A stretch of 46,423 nucleotides of DNA from Lactobacillus sp. (GTDB lineage: Bacteria; Bacillota; Bacilli; Lactobacillales; Lactobacillaceae): the NCBI GenBank assembly GCA_030455605.1, contig JAKDPD010000009.1, forward strand, positions 1-46,423, read 5' to 3'. The position numbers and the translations under genes are program-made. Each line of letters opens with the position of its first letter. Positions within the stretch are counted from its first letter, which is position 1. This document shows, piece after piece, positions 18,601-28,041 of the stretch. Below the pieces are notes generated by a model. The model was not told the DNA's origin, searched no databases, and saw only the letters and a program-made list of their open reading frames with translations.

Positions 18601-19096
18601 GGTCACGCGCCAATTGTCTAGGCTCAATGGGAAAGACTTACTGACGCCGGATTTGTCTTTAAAACCAGCACAATTTGATGGTAATCCGCGGTTAACTTAC
18701 ACCGGCTTGATTAATAATGATCCTAAACGTCTCAAAGTTGCCGAATCGCGCCTGAGCACGGCGTCCAGTCCTTCAGAGCTATACAGTGGCATCAAGACCA
18801 AGCGTGATGGGAATTTCAGCCTACCTAAGAACCGAAATTTTAACGATGCCGAGCTGGCAGACTTATTACAATATGGTGAGTATCTGATTAGCCAAGCAGG
18901 GAAGACCATTTTAAGTGGCGAACTGGCACTTAATCCTTATCAATATGGGAAGACCATCTCAGCACTGACTTATTCAGACTTTAAAGATATTTTCTTTTTT
19001 GATGCAATGCTACCAAACAATCGCTATCACATGATTGAAAATCTCGCCAAACCAGAGCTAATGGCCAAAATTAGAGCTGCCTTAGAAGGGAAGTAA
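15632..19096 (+). CDS. rexB: ATP-dependent nuclease subunit B (RexB/AddB)
   Basis: AddB is the partner of AddA in the helicase-nuclease that resects double-strand breaks for RecA. The ATG at 15632 is 7 bases from AGGAGG; an in-frame GTG at 15626 is too close. The 1154-aa protein keeps the C-terminal RecB-family nuclease, with GNYFHETF, GKIDRVDL and VIDYKSSAKKF (about res 935) followed by LQMVAYLD. It lacks a Walker A motif at the N-terminus (ILTGRQTDPLEAQ) and the four Fe-S cysteines: YYENAYEYF stands where Bacillus has a Cys-containing motif, and the C-terminus has no CxxC. This is the Rex-type form. addA starts 2 bases after its stop. Confidence 0.94.
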   Translation: MIHILTGRQTDPLEAQILAAAIENYQNNPDQATFIIVPNHVKFITEVRAINKLAMKQGREATSVKNLHILSFSRLAWFFLKDNETSLPQTLDDAAIAMLLSKIITAKHDQLQLLQHVQINPGLVKQLYDTILQVYAGKLDLAEVAQSELDAETKAKVHDLKLIYDAFLAAIKGRFSTKNEIQLKLNSVLAQNKQLATCAFYFTGFSHFSLQETLTIKLLMLKANHVSLAFKTRVGEIDPVATAGDYDYVIQQTISRLMHFVKARQLQCSYQTIPLQTVQSNAEKLNSLWTGAVRSLPSLNNVQLVKADSRYAEAYFVAQTIYQQVALGHYRYQDFLVIAPNLHEYETYLGPILRQTGIPYFNDLQQEMKYHPLVILIEHLAALVTHPFNTTHLLAILKTQLLIPNWYHDSAAYLHDVDELENFVLAHGINHELWRRPLTSFVKTQVIQLDYENEALSKLEQLRQFFVTSLDQLLLALEKAKVSQKALTIFFNFLVKNGVAKKLEVWREQASEQGDLQLAQQPEQLWDLLIQLLHDYLLINPDEFSVTDFFQLLINGFRAASFSQIPSTLDAVNISEIGMVQQTGYAQVFIIGATSGNLPAIEQTPGFLSSENIANMSQTFATEHYLEDQQQLHNLDQDYQFGAVLALATEKVYLSYPVLNAANEQLEPSLYYHHLQAAGANVFQQHDLPTQLQDILSFLTNRRASLGYLAFLDTAMPGPQVSELLQLATQALKPEAAALQAAAHFDNNPVAIGSELAKALYGTHLNSSVSQLETYYENAYEYFLTYGLKLRRRAENQFDVIQVGNYFHETFDKLVKVLAAKKLDLATLSTTQLLTTLTQIHQDMRLEGAYEQLGHELFNQYLFSCLDRTTIKVAKYWQQTLSQTPLRPAHSELSFGPGEAVKGLNFQLTPDTAIAIRGKIDRVDLATMPGELTTLGQVIDYKSSAKKFDLGLFYNGISLQMVAYLDVLAHNQVFFAGDQPLALLGAFYQTVTRQLSRLNGKDLLTPDLSLKPAQFDGNPRLTYTGLINNDPKRLKVAESRLSTASSPSELYSGIKTKRDGNFSLPKNRNFNDAELADLLQYGEYLISQAGKTILSGELALNPYQYGKTISALTYSDFKDIFFFDAMLPNNRYHMIENLAKPELMAKIRAALEGK

Positions 19097-19098
19097 GC

Positions 19099-22000
19099 AT
19101 GAAATTTACGGCTGAACAACAAAAGATAGTCGACGACCGAGGTCATGATATTTTAGTCTCGGCCTCAGCTGGGAGTGGTAAAACGACCGTATTAGTCGCT
19201 CGCGTACTAGCCGAAATTGAGGCAGGGCTGCAAGTGGACAATTTACTAGTGGTGACTTTTACTAAAGCCGCTGCTGCTCAAATGAAGCAACGGATTAAGG
19301 CCAAGCTAACCGAATTGTTAACAACTGCACCAGCCGCGATGAAAGCTCATTTGCGCCGGCAGCTCGTGCTCGTCGATACCGCTAATATCTCAACAATTGA
19401 TGCGTTCTGTTTAAATGTCATCCGGCGGTTTTATTATGTGGTCGACCTGGATCCGAGTTTCAGTATTTTAACGGATCCCACGCAATTTGCGCTGCTAAAA
19501 GAAAAAGCCCTCACCCAAGTGGAAGATTATTACTTAAAAAATCAGGATCCGGACTTTCTAGCCTTCTATAACAATTTTGCTGGCGACCGGGATGCGAATT
19601 TCCCGCGGCAAATTTTGCTTGATTTATATGATTTTGCCATGGCTAAGCCAAATTATCAGCAGTGGCTGCAGACCCTAGACACGGCTTATGCCGTGCCCGA
19701 TACGATCGAAGCGTCTGCTCTGTGGCAACAGGAAGTTAGGCCCTATTTAACCACCACATTTGCAGATTTACAGCAGCAACTCGTTCAGTTATTGGCTGAT
19801 GACGCTTTTACGTCAACTGAACTTGCTAAAGTTAAGCTTGTCTTTGAACAGTTTAGCCAAGCACTAGGACGCTATCTGCAAGCTTTAAAGGATAATGCGA
19901 GCTATGATGAGCAACGCACCTTATTACAAGCTTGTCAGCTGGGCAGTTTTCGTAAGTCAAGCAAGTGGACTGCAACTTTACTAACTTTTTATGAGCAATG
20001 TCAAGCTGTTAAAAAGACGATCAAAGACTTGGTATTTGAAAATTACAGTGCCTTTTATGTTGCGACCAGCACTGAACAAACTGAGGTAATGCGGCAGGGC
20101 GAGAAACTCGTACGAACGATTAGTAAAGCTGAACTGCGCTTGATTAACACGTTTAACCAGCTCAAACGGGCTGAAAATTTAATTGACTATAGTGATATGG
20201 AACAGCTTGCCTACACCATCCTAAGTCAGGACACCTCGAATGCCAAACTTGCACGCCAGTTTTACCAAGAAAAGTTTAAAGAAATTCTGGTAGATGAGTA
20301 TCAAGATATTAATCCGTTACAAGAAGAACTCATCCAGTTACTCAAAAAGCCTGACCACAACCATTTATTCATGGTAGGGGATGTTAAGCAATCCATTTAT
20401 GGTTTTCGGCAAGCCGAACCTAGCCTATTTTTGAAAAAGTACCATGATTATGCTGAAACTGATGCCAACAAACGGCGCATTTTACTGTCCGATAATTTCC
20501 GCTCCAGTCGGCCGGTAACCCAGATTGTTAATCGGTTATTCAACCAGATTTTAACGCCGAATTTTGGTGGGATTGATTATCAACACGAAGCGCAATTAAA
20601 ATTTGGGGCTAGTTATTACACAGCAGAACTGCCAACTGCCAGTGAACTGCTGTATCACCCTGTTGAAGCTAATCCAGTTGCAGACCTAACCCAAACGGAT
20701 AACATTGATCAACATGAAATTGAGATGGTGCTTGCCCGGATTCAGCAAATGCAGCGCGAACACTTTCAAGTACTTGATCCCGAAACCCATCAACTAAGAG
20801 CGTTAGCTTATCAAGACATTGCTATTTTGACGCGCAGCCGGACCGATAATCTAGCCATTATGCAGGCCTTTGCCCAAAAACATATTCCGTTACTCATTAC
20901 CGATGCTGAAACTTACTTTCAAACCTTTGAATTAACGATTATCATGAACTATCTCAAGCTGATTGATAATCCTGATCAAGATATTCCGTTAGTGAGTGTC
21001 ATGCGTTCGCCAATCTTCAACTTTACGGAACCAGAACTTGCGACCATTCGCATCAAACACCGGAAAATGAGTTTTTATAATGCCGTCACTGCCTATGGGA
21101 TAATGAATGACGCAGTGAGTCAGAAGCTAAAGCACTTTTTAAATCAACTCGGCGACTTTCGGCAATATGCGAGTCAGCATCGGCTCTCAGAACTAATCTG
21201 GAGCATCTATACCCGCACCCACTTATTGGAAATGATGACGATTTTGCCTAATGGCAAGCAGCGACGGGTTAACCTAGAGTCACTCTATGAACGCGCCGCT
21301 TCCTATGAAAGTGCTGGTTTTAAAGGCTTATATCAATTTATTGAATTTATTAATCGCATCCGTGCCAGCAAAAAAGATTTAGCGCAGCCACTCCTAACCC
21401 AAGATGCAGGGGATGCGGTGAAGCTTATGACGATCCATGGCTCAAAAGGACTCGAATTTCCAATTGTCTTTTATGTTGGGTTAGACCATCGTTACCAAAT
21501 TCGTGATTTAACTACTAATTACGTTATCACGCCTACTAGCTTGGGAATTACCGTGCTGCGGCCACATTACCGCGTTGACTCCCTCGTCAAAGCCATGGGC
21601 AATGTGATGAAACGTCGGCAACTATTAGAAGAAGAAGTCCGCATTTTGTACGTAGCACTAACGCGGGCCCAACAAAAGTTAATCATGGTTGCCAATATTA
21701 CGAGCTTTGATAAAAAGGTTGCCCAGTGGCAGCAACAAGCCGAAACGGGTCTGTCAGAATTTGCTAAATTGCACATGAGTAGCCCGCTAGGTTTTGTCGG
21801 ACCAGCCCTACACTTTGATCGTCAATTGCCGCAGTCCATAACGGCATTAACACCAGCCTTAGAGGTCAGCCAATCGTTTATTTATGTCGAAAGTGCTGGT
21901 GAAACAGCTAAGGCGCACGTCTCAGCCCCTAAGCTGCCAGTGGCAGGGCAGGATTATCAATTATTGACCAAGACAGCTAAGCGGCTTTTTGACTTTACCT

Positions 22001-22704
22001 ATCCCTTTGCCGACGCCAGTCGAACGACTGCTTATCAATCTGTTTCAGAAATTAAGAAGGCCTTCAACGATCCACTAGAGGTGGAACTCGCCAATGCTCA
22101 CACCATTGCCTCAACCAACCGCTACTTGCAGCCAATTGACACAAAACCCAATTTTCTATTTCGGACGCACTTTACTGGGGCTGAACTTGGTACCGCCAGC
22201 CATTTGTTACTGCAATATTATGATTATCATGGCGATGGCAGTCCGGAACAGCTAGCTGCGGAAATAAAAACCTTGATTGCTAACGGCGCCTTAGATCCTG
22301 ACCTCGCTTCAGAATTAAAACTAGCTGGCATTGAATGGTTTGTTCATAGTGACTTCGCTAAACCATTTTGGGCACATCCCGACCGGTTAAAGCGAGAGAT
22401 CGACTTCTCGAGCTTAGTTCCAGCTAAGCAGCTTTTTACCAAGTTTAGTGATCCGCTGGCAAAAGTCCTCGTTCACGGCACGATTGATGGTTATTATCTA
22501 GGAAAAAATGGTATCATTTTGTTTGACTATAAGACTGACCATGTTGATCAGACGCATTTAGAACTTGCCATTAATACCATTAAACAAAAGTATCAAGGAC
22601 AATTGCGCTTATATGAGCAAGCGTTAAATGCTTTTTCCAACAGCTCAGTTGTTGCCAAATACCTAATCTTGTTGGATTGTCAGCAAATCGTTAAGCTTGA
22701 CTAA
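19099..22704 (+). CDS. rexA: ATP-dependent helicase/nuclease subunit A (RexA/AddA)
   Basis: This UvrD-like superfamily 1 helicase with a C-terminal RecB-type nuclease is the motor of the break-resection complex. The 1201-aa protein has Walker A SASAGSGKTT (res 21-30), Walker B ILVDEYQDINPLQ (about res 396), GDVKQSIYGFRQAEP, MTIHGSKGLEFP (motif V region), LYVALTRAQQKL (motif VI) and a C-terminal nuclease with GTASHLLLQYYD and ILFDYKTDH (about res 1140). RBS GAAGGGAAG lies within the end of rexB, and dinG follows 14 bases later. Confidence 0.96.
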   Translation: MKFTAEQQKIVDDRGHDILVSASAGSGKTTVLVARVLAEIEAGLQVDNLLVVTFTKAAAAQMKQRIKAKLTELLTTAPAAMKAHLRRQLVLVDTANISTIDAFCLNVIRRFYYVVDLDPSFSILTDPTQFALLKEKALTQVEDYYLKNQDPDFLAFYNNFAGDRDANFPRQILLDLYDFAMAKPNYQQWLQTLDTAYAVPDTIEASALWQQEVRPYLTTTFADLQQQLVQLLADDAFTSTELAKVKLVFEQFSQALGRYLQALKDNASYDEQRTLLQACQLGSFRKSSKWTATLLTFYEQCQAVKKTIKDLVFENYSAFYVATSTEQTEVMRQGEKLVRTISKAELRLINTFNQLKRAENLIDYSDMEQLAYTILSQDTSNAKLARQFYQEKFKEILVDEYQDINPLQEELIQLLKKPDHNHLFMVGDVKQSIYGFRQAEPSLFLKKYHDYAETDANKRRILLSDNFRSSRPVTQIVNRLFNQILTPNFGGIDYQHEAQLKFGASYYTAELPTASELLYHPVEANPVADLTQTDNIDQHEIEMVLARIQQMQREHFQVLDPETHQLRALAYQDIAILTRSRTDNLAIMQAFAQKHIPLLITDAETYFQTFELTIIMNYLKLIDNPDQDIPLVSVMRSPIFNFTEPELATIRIKHRKMSFYNAVTAYGIMNDAVSQKLKHFLNQLGDFRQYASQHRLSELIWSIYTRTHLLEMMTILPNGKQRRVNLESLYERAASYESAGFKGLYQFIEFINRIRASKKDLAQPLLTQDAGDAVKLMTIHGSKGLEFPIVFYVGLDHRYQIRDLTTNYVITPTSLGITVLRPHYRVDSLVKAMGNVMKRRQLLEEEVRILYVALTRAQQKLIMVANITSFDKKVAQWQQQAETGLSEFAKLHMSSPLGFVGPALHFDRQLPQSITALTPALEVSQSFIYVESAGETAKAHVSAPKLPVAGQDYQLLTKTAKRLFDFTYPFADASRTTAYQSVSEIKKAFNDPLEVELANAHTIASTNRYLQPIDTKPNFLFRTHFTGAELGTASHLLLQYYDYHGDGSPEQLAAEIKTLIANGALDPDLASELKLAGIEWFVHSDFAKPFWAHPDRLKREIDFSSLVPAKQLFTKFSDPLAKVLVHGTIDGYYLGKNGIILFDYKTDHVDQTHLELAINTIKQKYQGQLRLYEQALNAFSNSSVVAKYLILLDCQQIVKLD

Positions 22705-22718
22705 GGAAAGGGGGTAGG

Positions 22719-25499
22719 ATGTTCATGATCAAACAATTGCAAGATGAAACTTTTGCAGTGGTTGACCTTGAGACGACAGGTACTCAAAAGCAACGCAACA
22801 ACCATATTATTCAGTTTGGTTGTGCGATTATCAAAAACTTAAAGGTCGTTAAAACATACTCGCTCATGATTAATCCTCATCAGCCAATCCCAGTTACCGT
22901 TCAGAACTTAACTGGGATTCATGATGCTGATGTGGCCACTGCGCCAGATTTTTCACATTATGGCGCGCAAATTCTGGATATTCTAGCCGGGACGACTTTT
23001 GTGGCTCATAACGTTAACTTTGATTTACCTTTTTTAAATGAAGAACTCGTTGAGCACGGCTTTGATCCCTTTACTGGTCGGGCCATTGATACTGTAGAAC
23101 TCGCCAAAGTTGCATTTCCAACGCTACCATCTTACCGGCTGAGTGACTTAACACATCAATTACAAATTAAACATTTAGCCCCCCATCAGGCTGATTCTGA
23201 TGCTTACGGCACGGCTATTTTACTGATCAAAATCATTCGCCGTTTGGCCCAATTACCACAAGCAACCTTAAATACGCTGAGTTCCTTAGCACATGGGCTA
23301 GTTCGCAATACCTCGTGGATTTTCACTGTAATTGCAACTGCTTCGCGGCAAACGCGGCGACCATTACGGTCAGATTGTATGCAGGTGCGTAGTTTAATCT
23401 TACAGCGCCAACAACACACGCTGCCAAGACGCGGTAAACGCCAGGCCTTTCCTGAACAAGATCAGGAAAAGCGGCGACTTTTTAAGCCATCACTGAATTA
23501 TCGCCGAGAACAAGTGAATTTGATTAATCAGCTCCATGCCTTTATCAGAAACCCAGCGCAGCGAGCTTTGCTGTTCGAAGCCCCTAATGGGACAGGGAAG
23601 ACATTCTCTTATCTATTTAGTTACGCTTATCAGCTCGACTCTGGTCGTAAGTTAGTTATTGCGACTCCGACCAAGGTTTTGCAAGATCAGATTTTGCAGC
23701 ACGAGATTCCGCAACTACTCAAAGTAACCGGACTCGATTTAACGGCGGAAGTGGTTAAATCAAGCAATCACTATATTGATCTTGACGGTTTTATGCAGAC
23801 GGTTTACCAGGGATCAACGAATATTCCCAATATCGTCCTGCAAATGCAAATTTTAGTTTGGTTAACGATGACTAAAACTGGCGATCTAGATGAACTTGAA
23901 TTAACCAACTACGCGGCACCGTTGTTTACTAAGATTGCGCATCCTGGGGATGCACGAGTTGGTAGCACCTTTGCCAAAGTTGATTTCTGGAATCTAGCAC
24001 GAATGCGCCAAGAACAAGCAGATATTTTAGTCACGAATCATGCCTATTTGGCCAATCATTACGTGGACAGTATCTGGGGACCCAATCCGTACCTCGTCAT
24101 TGATGAGGCACACTGCTTTGCCGATAATGTCATGGCTTCACGCCACGATGCCTTGCAAGTGGAAGCCTTATGGGGCGTTATTAGTCACTTATGTAATACC
24201 TTGTTCTACGCCAATGACAGTGTACAAAGCGCCTTTGGTACCTCACCACAGTTAAAGCCACTGCTGACTCAGCTTGATGATGCTACCAATAAATTTATTA
24301 AGCGCATCAATCATTTGCAAACTGCACTGTACGAGCGAGCAGACTTGGCTTTGGCTAAGCAGGACTTACGCCAGGGCATTGAATTGATTTTTGAGGGAAC
24401 CGTGCTATTTCCTGCTGAAGCCAAGTTTTCCGGTGCTTTAGCGGCAATTGGTGAACAACTCGAACAGATTAGACAAACGACGAATGAATTATTGTTCTAT
24501 TTATATCAAGAGCCAGATAACAACTTGACTGATGATTTGCTAGCAACTATCGATGAGTTAGATTTTTATACCGAAAAGGGGTACCAGCTAGCTGACGTTG
24601 TTGGCAATCCTGCTAAACTCGTTAAAACTGGTTTTGTCTTACAAATCACTAATCCAGCAGATCCTTTAAGTACCAATATTCATTGGCTCATGCTTGATGT
24701 TTCTGAATTAATACATCAAATTTATGACCGTTTTGATCACATTGCGTTTAGTAGTGCGACTTTAACGCATCATCACAGCTTTAACTTTGCGATTAATCAA
24801 CTAAGCGTGTCACATTTAGCGCCAATAACTTATATCGGGAAAAGTACCTTTAATTATACTTTGCACTTACAAGTGCTAGCGGTGAACGACTTGCCGCAAC
24901 CTGATAGCGCCAATTATTTGCCGGCACTGGAACAGTTGCTCATCAATGACCTCCAAACCAAAAAACATGTCCTCGTATTAATGACGAACTTAGCTCAGAT
25001 TAAAGAAGTCTTCAGCGCCATTCTCAATGAACCATTGCTGGCTGACTTTGAAATTTTAGCGCAAGGTCTATCTGGTTCCAATCAAAAGATTGCGAAGCGG
25101 TTTGCGATTGCGAAACAGGCCATCATCTTAGGTGCTGATAGTTTTTGGGAGGGAATCGACTTCCACGATTGTGGCATTGATGTTGTCATTGCTAGCAAAT
25201 TACCATTCCAATCACCACAGCAGCCTGAAGTTCAATTGCGACAACAAAAACTAATTGAGCGTGGCCTAGATGTTTTTGAAAACGATGCATTACCACGTGC
25301 CGTCATTAAGTTTCGTCAGGGCATTGGGCGTCTCATTCGAGGCGAGGCGGACTATGGCCAATTTGTTATTCTGGATCCTAGAATTTGGGATAAAGCGTAT
25401 GGTAAGGCCTTCTTACAAGCCATTCCCGTTCACGTCCAAAAGATTAAGCAACAAGAATTAAAGAGTAAGCTGGATAATTATGAATCATTACGAAAATAG
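22719..25499 (+). CDS. dinG: DinG-family helicase with N-terminal 3'-5' exonuclease domain
   Basis: The N-terminal DnaQ-like exonuclease has D16 and E18 in VVDLETTG, D102 in HNVNFDLPF, and H156 and D161 in HQADSD. A linker (about res 175-260) leads to an XPD/DinG-type superfamily 2 helicase with Walker A APNGTGKT (288-295), a DEAH box near res 462 and C-terminal motifs including GIGRLIRG. The Fe-S cysteine cluster of E. coli DinG is not seen, as usual in Firmicutes. The 926-aa length fits. The start could be 22719 or ATG 22725; the AGGGGG RBS fits either. The 3' end overlaps tseB by 20 bases. Confidence 0.94.
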   Translation: MFMIKQLQDETFAVVDLETTGTQKQRNNHIIQFGCAIIKNLKVVKTYSLMINPHQPIPVTVQNLTGIHDADVATAPDFSHYGAQILDILAGTTFVAHNVNFDLPFLNEELVEHGFDPFTGRAIDTVELAKVAFPTLPSYRLSDLTHQLQIKHLAPHQADSDAYGTAILLIKIIRRLAQLPQATLNTLSSLAHGLVRNTSWIFTVIATASRQTRRPLRSDCMQVRSLILQRQQHTLPRRGKRQAFPEQDQEKRRLFKPSLNYRREQVNLINQLHAFIRNPAQRALLFEAPNGTGKTFSYLFSYAYQLDSGRKLVIATPTKVLQDQILQHEIPQLLKVTGLDLTAEVVKSSNHYIDLDGFMQTVYQGSTNIPNIVLQMQILVWLTMTKTGDLDELELTNYAAPLFTKIAHPGDARVGSTFAKVDFWNLARMRQEQADILVTNHAYLANHYVDSIWGPNPYLVIDEAHCFADNVMASRHDALQVEALWGVISHLCNTLFYANDSVQSAFGTSPQLKPLLTQLDDATNKFIKRINHLQTALYERADLALAKQDLRQGIELIFEGTVLFPAEAKFSGALAAIGEQLEQIRQTTNELLFYLYQEPDNNLTDDLLATIDELDFYTEKGYQLADVVGNPAKLVKTGFVLQITNPADPLSTNIHWLMLDVSELIHQIYDRFDHIAFSSATLTHHHSFNFAINQLSVSHLAPITYIGKSTFNYTLHLQVLAVNDLPQPDSANYLPALEQLLINDLQTKKHVLVLMTNLAQIKEVFSAILNEPLLADFEILAQGLSGSNQKIAKRFAIAKQAIILGADSFWEGIDFHDCGIDVVIASKLPFQSPQQPEVQLRQQKLIERGLDVFENDALPRAVIKFRQGIGRLIRGEADYGQFVILDPRIWDKAYGKAFLQAIPVHVQKIKQQELKSKLDNYESLRK

Positions 25500-25980
25500 A
25501 CAAGTCGGCTACTTACTAGCTTGGTTGTTAGGCATCTTAATCAGTATCTATTTGCTAGCAGTTTTGCTATTTTATGTGGCTGGTGGAGAGCGGCGGAACC
25601 ACCAAGCCGAGGTAGCTCGACTGGCAATTAACCGTACGGCTATTACCAAAGTAACTGATTATTATCAGTTAGATCGCGGCGTCAATGCTTATAGCATTAA
25701 AGGCTTGACGGCCAAACGACAACGCTACTACTTCATTTATCTACCAGCTAGTCAGCGCGCGTATGTCTACCCTCAAAGTCAGGGAACCAGTGAAACTACT
25801 ATTCGACGTCATTTTCAACACACACACGCCGCAGCCACGATTAGTCAGGTCAACTTAGGCTGGTATAAAGATCAAGCTGTTTGGGAAGTCGCTTATCAAA
25901 CACCGCAAGGTCGACTAGGGTATGCATTATATACTTTCAAGGGTGGAAACCGACTTTCAGACGTCGCAAATTTATCATAA
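25480..25980 (+). CDS. tseB: TseB/YpmB-like membrane-anchored protein (DUF5590)
   Basis: This 166-aa protein has one N-terminal transmembrane segment (about res 9-33) and an extracytoplasmic remainder. Bacillus TseB (YpmB) acts with PBP2A in cell elongation; that role is family knowledge, not visible here. The position between dinG and asnS is as in Bacillus, except that aspB is missing between this gene and asnS. The start overlaps dinG, so translation may be coupled; there is no strong RBS. Confidence 0.75.
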   Translation: MNHYENRQVGYLLAWLLGILISIYLLAVLLFYVAGGERRNHQAEVARLAINRTAITKVTDYYQLDRGVNAYSIKGLTAKRQRYYFIYLPASQRAYVYPQSQGTSETTIRRHFQHTHAAATISQVNLGWYKDQAVWEVAYQTPQGRLGYALYTFKGGNRLSDVANLS

Positions 25981-26030
25981 TTTTGGTATTATAAGAGCTA
26001 GTGTACAGATAAAAGTGGATGGAGAAATCA

Positions 26031-27329
26031 ATGACAGATTTTGTTTCAATTAAAGATTGCGCTACGCACGTTGATGAGGAAGTCAACATGCGCGTTTGGT
26101 TAACTGACAAACGTTCCAGCGGCAAAATTATTTTTCTACAATTACGTGATGGTACTGCCTTTTTCCAAGGCGTGTTACGTAAAAATGCGGTCAACGAAGA
26201 TATCTTTGAAGCAGCTAAGTCCTTACGGCAAGAAGCCAGTTTTTATGTAACTGGTAAGGTGACTAAGGACGAACGCTCAAAGTTTGGGTTTGAGTTACAG
26301 ATTAGTGATCTCACCATTGAAACCAATCGTGAGGGTTACCCAATTGGGAATAAGGAACATGGGATTGACTTCTTACTTGATCATCGTCATTTATGGTTAA
26401 GAAGCAAACGTCCTTTCGCCGTAATGCAGATTCGCAATACGATTTTTAAAGCAACCGTTGACTTTTTCGAACGTGAAGGCTTTATCAAATTTGATGCGCC
26501 AATTTTTATGCATTCTGCACCAGAAGGGACTACCGAATTATTCCATACTGAGTATTTTGACCATGATGCTTATCTTTCACAATCAGGTCAACTTTATGGC
26601 GAAGTCGGGGCTGAAGCCTTTGGGAAAGTCTTTACGTTTGGGCCAACCTTTAGAGCTGAGGCATCTAAAACGCGGCGGCATTTAACGGAATTCTGGATGA
26701 TGGAACCGGAAATGGCTTGGATGCATCAAGATGAATCACTAGCCTTGCAAGAACGTTTCTTAGCCTATGTGACGAGTCAGGTGCTAGCTAAGAACCAATA
26801 TGAACTTGAAATTTTAGGCCGTGATCCAGAAAAGTTACGGCCAGCTGCCGAAGGTCACTATGTTCGTTTAAGTTATGACGATGCAGTTAAACGCCTTTGC
26901 GAAGGTGGGCGTGACTTTAAGTGGGGCGATGACTTTGGTGCGCCAGATGAGGCGTTTTTATCCGAGCAATTCGATCGACCATTCTTTATCGTGAATTACC
27001 CAGTAGCCATCAAGCCATTCTACATGAAGAAAAATCCAGCTAACCCGCTGACTTATCTCTGTGCTGATGTCGAAGCACCAGAAGGGTATGGTGAAATCAT
27101 GGGCGGATCTGAGCGGGAAAGTAACTACGACACCTTAAAAACGCAGTTGTTAGACTCAGGTCTTAATCTGAAAGATTATGACTGGTATCTCGATTTACGT
27201 CGGTATGGTTCAGTTCCTCATTCAGGATTCGGTATGGGATTTGAACGTGTAATTGCTTGGATTTGTAAGCTTGACCATGTTCGCGAAGCTATTCCATTCC
27301 CACGAATGATTAACCGTGTACAACCTTAA
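26031..27329 (+). CDS. asnS: Asparaginyl-tRNA synthetase
   Basis: This class II synthetase charges tRNA-Asn. I choose ATG 26031 because GGAG (26021-26024) is 6 bases upstream, while an earlier in-frame ATG at 26019 overlaps that RBS. The result is 432 aa, a typical length. An N-terminal OB-fold (about res 15-105) precedes the catalytic domain with motif 2 [19 protein letters not shown] and motif 3 [12 protein letters not shown]. No T-box leader fits in the 50-base gap upstream. A terminator-like hairpin follows. Confidence 0.97.
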   Translation: MTDFVSIKDCATHVDEEVNMRVWLTDKRSSGKIIFLQLRDGTAFFQGVLRKNAVNEDIFEAAKSLRQEASFYVTGKVTKDERSKFGFELQISDLTIETNREGYPIGNKEHGIDFLLDHRHLWLRSKRPFAVMQIRNTIFKATVDFFEREGFIKFDAPIFMHSAPEGTTELFHTEYFDHDAYLSQSGQLYGEVGAEAFGKVFTFGPTFRAEASKTRRHLTEFWMMEPEMAWMHQDESLALQERFLAYVTSQVLAKNQYELEILGRDPEKLRPAAEGHYVRLSYDDAVKRLCEGGRDFKWGDDFGAPDEAFLSEQFDRPFFIVNYPVAIKPFYMKKNPANPLTYLCADVEAPEGYGEIMGGSERESNYDTLKTQLLDSGLNLKDYDWYLDLRRYGSVPHSGFGMGFERVIAWICKLDHVREAIPFPRMINRVQP

Positions 27330-27344
27330 TAAATTGGATTAATG

Positions 27345-27381
27345 AGAAGTTGGACTGAAAGTTAGTTCAGCTTCTTTATTT
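27345..27381 (+). terminator. Terminator-like hairpin between asnS and dnaD
   Basis: Arms 27345-27356 and 27364-27375 pair over 12 bp with two G-T wobbles around a 7-base loop, followed by TTTATTT. It is probably a partial terminator, since dnaD starts 16 bases later with no clear promoter of its own. Confidence 0.6.
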
Positions 27382-27396
27382 AGAAGGGAAAGGGTC

Positions 27397-28041
27397 ATGA
27401 AATATCAGGATTATCGCACACTCGGTTTTACGACCTTACAAAATGGCCTAATTGCGTATTATCATGACTTAAAAGTGAGTGATGCGGAATTTGTGCTACT
27501 CGTTCAACTGGAGGCTTTTGCTCAGCGGGGTGAACATTTTCCAGCGAATGATCAGCTCGCCGCGAATACTAATTTTACGAGTAATGAAATCGCGGAACTG
27601 ATTCAGCGCTTAATCGATCGCCAACAATTGGTGATTAAGCAGGTAACCGATCAATCTGGACGTATTTCTGACCGTTACGATTTGTCGCCACTTTATGAGC
27701 AACTTGATCATTATTTATCAGAACATTTACGCTCAGAATCAGAGTCGGAGGACGTCACCACAAGTAAGTCGACGAGTTTAGATAATGACCCCTTAAACAA
27801 ATTACTGCGCCAATTCGAAATGGAATTTGGACGCTTCATGAGTCCGATTGAACGCGAAGAAATTCAGTCATGGTTAGTCGTAGACCGATATCAATCTGAT
27901 ATCATTGTATTGGCGCTTCGTGAAGCAGTTTTATCACAAGCTTACAGTCTTAAATATGTGGACCGCGTCTTACTCAATTGGCAACGGCATAATTTAAAAA
28001 CCGTGGCTGAAGTTGAACGTTTCTTAAGGAGGAATCAATAA
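27397..28041 (+). CDS. dnaD: DnaD-family replication initiation protein
   Basis: This protein helps load the replicative helicase at oriC and at restart sites together with DnaB/DnaI. The 214-aa protein has an N-terminal winged-helix oligomerisation domain (about res 10-115) and a C-terminal DnaD domain (about res 128-205), which ends near YVDRVLLNWQRHNLKT, the conserved ssDNA-binding segment. RBS GAAGGGAAAGG lies upstream of the ATG. Its stop overlaps the nth ATG (TAATG), the same dnaD-nth pairing as in Bacillus. Confidence 0.94.
   Translation: MKYQDYRTLGFTTLQNGLIAYYHDLKVSDAEFVLLVQLEAFAQRGEHFPANDQLAANTNFTSNEIAELIQRLIDRQQLVIKQVTDQSGRISDRYDLSPLYEQLDHYLSEHLRSESESEDVTTSKSTSLDNDPLNKLLRQFEMEFGRFMSPIEREEIQSWLVVDRYQSDIIVLALREAVLSQAYSLKYVDRVLLNWQRHNLKTVAEVERFLRRNQ

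Noticed and set aside
25981-26030. T-box leader before asnS
   Set aside because: The gap is only 50 bases, with no specifier stem and no T-box core sequence.
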